This document shows positions 29,916 to 31,146 of a stretch of DNA of 31,146 nucleotides, one piece after another. Positions within the stretch are counted from its first letter, which is position 1; every line of letters starts with the position of its first letter. A program made the position numbers and the translations under genes. The stretch lies in assembly GCA_035513275.1 (NCBI GenBank), contig DATKCJ010000388.1, positions 1 through 31,146 on the forward strand, written 5' to 3'. Below the pieces are notes generated by a model. It was not told where the DNA came from. It saw only the letters and a list, made by a program, of their open reading frames with translations, and did not search any database. The stretch comes from DATKCJ01 sp035513275 (lineage in GTDB: Bacteria; Verrucomicrobiota; Verrucomicrobiia; Opitutales; Opitutaceae).

Positions 29916-29943
29916 TGCATGGCGACCGACTCGCTCTAGGGTG
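29916..29943 (+). promoter_or_regulatory. sigma-70-like promoter of HelD-like gene
   Basis: TTGCAT (29916-29921), 16 nt, TAGGTG (29938-29943), with the ATG 8 nt later at 29952. The hexamers and spacing mirror the gcvP promoter, again predicting a leaderless or nearly leaderless message. The rest of 29738-29915 shows no gene. Confidence 0.45.
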
Positions 29944-29951
29944 CGCCTTTC

Positions 29952-31146
29952 ATGCACGAAAGAGTCGATACCGAGACCGAGGAGCGCACACGTCTTCAGG
30001 TCGTAAGAGCCAAGATCAAGACGGAGCTGGACGAAGCGAGCGCCCGTGTCCACGCCCAGTCCAAGGATCTGCGCGAGTTGAAGAAGTTCCTCTCAGAGAA
30101 CAAGTCCGACATGGACCACGTCGAGAAAGTCGGCGTGCGGCAGACTGCCGACGAGATGGGCCGTGTCGGCGACCACAGCGCGCTGGGGGCGCTCCGGCTG
30201 ACCAGGCTCCTGAAGTCCCCCTACTTCGGCCGGCTCGATTTCAAGCCCGAGGGCGGTTCGCACGGGAGCCTCGTTTACGTGGGCATCCACTCCTTCCACG
30301 ACAGCGAGGCGCGCACGCACCTCGTGCACGACTGGCGCGCGCCGGTTTCGAGCATGTTCTACGACTACGAGCACGGCGAAGCCTCCTACGAGGCACCGTC
30401 GGGGGTCGTGTCCGGCGAGATCCTCCGCAAGCGCCAATACCGGATCGAGGACGGCGAGCTGGTGTTCATGCTCGAGAGTTCGCTCAACATCATGGACAGC
30501 GTCCTGCAGGAGGAACTCAGCCGCGCCTCCAGCGACAAGATGAAGAACATCGTCGCCACGATCCAGCGGGACCAAAACGCCATCATCCGCGACGACGTCT
30601 CGCCCGCGCTCATCATCCAGGGCGCCGCCGGCTCGGGAAAGACCTCGATCGCGCTGCACCGCATCGCGTTTTTGCTCTACCGGTTCAAGGACAGCATCAC
30701 CTCCGACGACATCCTGATCGTTTCGCCCAACAAGGTCTTCGCCAGCTACATCTCGAGCGTCCTGCCCGAACTCGGCGAGGAGAACATCCGCGAGACGACC
30801 ATGGAGGCGCTCGCCGCGCGACTGCTCGGCCCCAAGATTGGGTTTCAGTCGTTCTACGATCAGGTGGCGGGGCTGTTCGAGCGCGCGAACGATCCCTACC
30901 GCGAGCGCATCCGGTTCAAGTCGTCGCGCGAGTTCCTCGCGAAGCTCGACGACTACATCCGCCACGTGAAGTTCACCAACTTCCTCGCCGGCGAGGTCCA
31001 CGTGGCCGGCCACGCCATCCCGGCGTCGACCGTCGCGGAGTTGTTCCACCGCATGGGCGCCATGCCCCTCGCCTCGCGGATCAACTCGGTCATGGAGTCG
31101 CTCGTCCAGACACTCGCGCGCGAGCACTCCCTCGAGCTCAAAGCGA
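29952..31146 (+). CDS. HelD-like UvrD/Rep superfamily 1 helicase, 5' part
   Basis: 398 codons from ATG 29952, running off the window end. The N-terminus (about 8-60) is a charged coiled coil (ERTRLQVVRAKIKTELDEASARVHAQSKDLRELKKFL), followed by PYFGRLDF and YVGIHSFHDSEARTHLVHDWRAPVSSMFYDYEHGEASYEAP, the hallmark region of HelD/HelR proteins. The Walker A motif is GAAGSGKTSIALHR with K230, then DDILIVSPNKVFASYISSVLPELGEENI. HelD-type ATPases free stalled RNA polymerase by inserting arms into its channels, and HelR gives rifamycin tolerance in some actinobacteria. The remaining helicase motifs lie beyond the window. Confidence 0.88.
   Translation, partial: MHERVDTETEERTRLQVVRAKIKTELDEASARVHAQSKDLRELKKFLSENKSDMDHVEKVGVRQTADEMGRVGDHSALGALRLTRLLKSPYFGRLDFKPEGGSHGSLVYVGIHSFHDSEARTHLVHDWRAPVSSMFYDYEHGEASYEAPSGVVSGEILRKRQYRIEDGELVFMLESSLNIMDSVLQEELSRASSDKMKNIVATIQRDQNAIIRDDVSPALIIQGAAGSGKTSIALHRIAFLLYRFKDSITSDDILIVSPNKVFASYISSVLPELGEENIRETTMEALAARLLGPKIGFQSFYDQVAGLFERANDPYRERIRFKSSREFLAKLDDYIRHVKFTNFLAGEVHVAGHAIPASTVAELFHRMGAMPLASRINSVMESLVQTLAREHSLELKA

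Overview
The window looks like chromosomal DNA from a high-GC, Gram-negative bacterium, most likely a Verrucomicrobiota member of the Opitutaceae type. The reasons are LpxA (lipid A), a TonB-dependent receptor, an RND efflux pump with a TolC partner, an A-type Fe-S carrier, an IF-3 with long extensions, and many short palindromic repeats between (and sometimes inside) genes. The lineage call rests on gene style and is an inference. No phage, transposase or CRISPR array is seen.

Region 1 (1-9711) is a heavy-metal module. A divergent promoter pair at about 516-657 carries the same extracytoplasmic-function (ECF)-like motif twice. To the left it drives a small exported Cys-rich protein. To the right it drives three overlapping genes in CnrY-CnrX-CnrH order: short membrane anti-sigma, periplasmic metal sensor with Cys residues, and ECF sigma factor. 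These are followed by a TolC-like channel, a CusB-like adaptor with an N-terminal metal-binding domain and a C-terminal DUF3347 domain, a CusA-like pump that keeps three Cus-type Met residues, a secreted Cys-rich DUF3347 protein and a PepSY membrane protein. The pump points to Cu(I)/Ag(I), while the control genes resemble the Ni/Co-type cnr system. This mosaic is the most interesting system here.

Region 2 (9712-12600) holds tRNA-Val(CAC), two tandem palindromic repeats starting exactly at the tRNA 3' end, a tiny GIY-YIG protein, a DUF1272 zinc protein, a fused double GNAT acetyltransferase whose second half resembles AAC(6'), and endonuclease III with a 23-bp inverted repeat at its 5' end.

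Region 3 (12690-20250) holds gcvP with a probable leaderless promoter, two copies of a GTAACGTA-type palindrome between convergent genes, a peptide/nickel-type ABC importer (lipoprotein plus two permeases, no ATPase in the window) and a fumarylacetoacetate-hydrolase-family enzyme.

Region 4 (20249-31146) is mostly housekeeping on the minus strand: amidase, infC, an A-type Fe-S carrier, a secreted subtilase, lpxA with a conserved unknown gene, and aroB. On the plus strand are a FecA-like TonB receptor divergent from aroB and the 5' part of a HelD-like helicase cut off by the window end.
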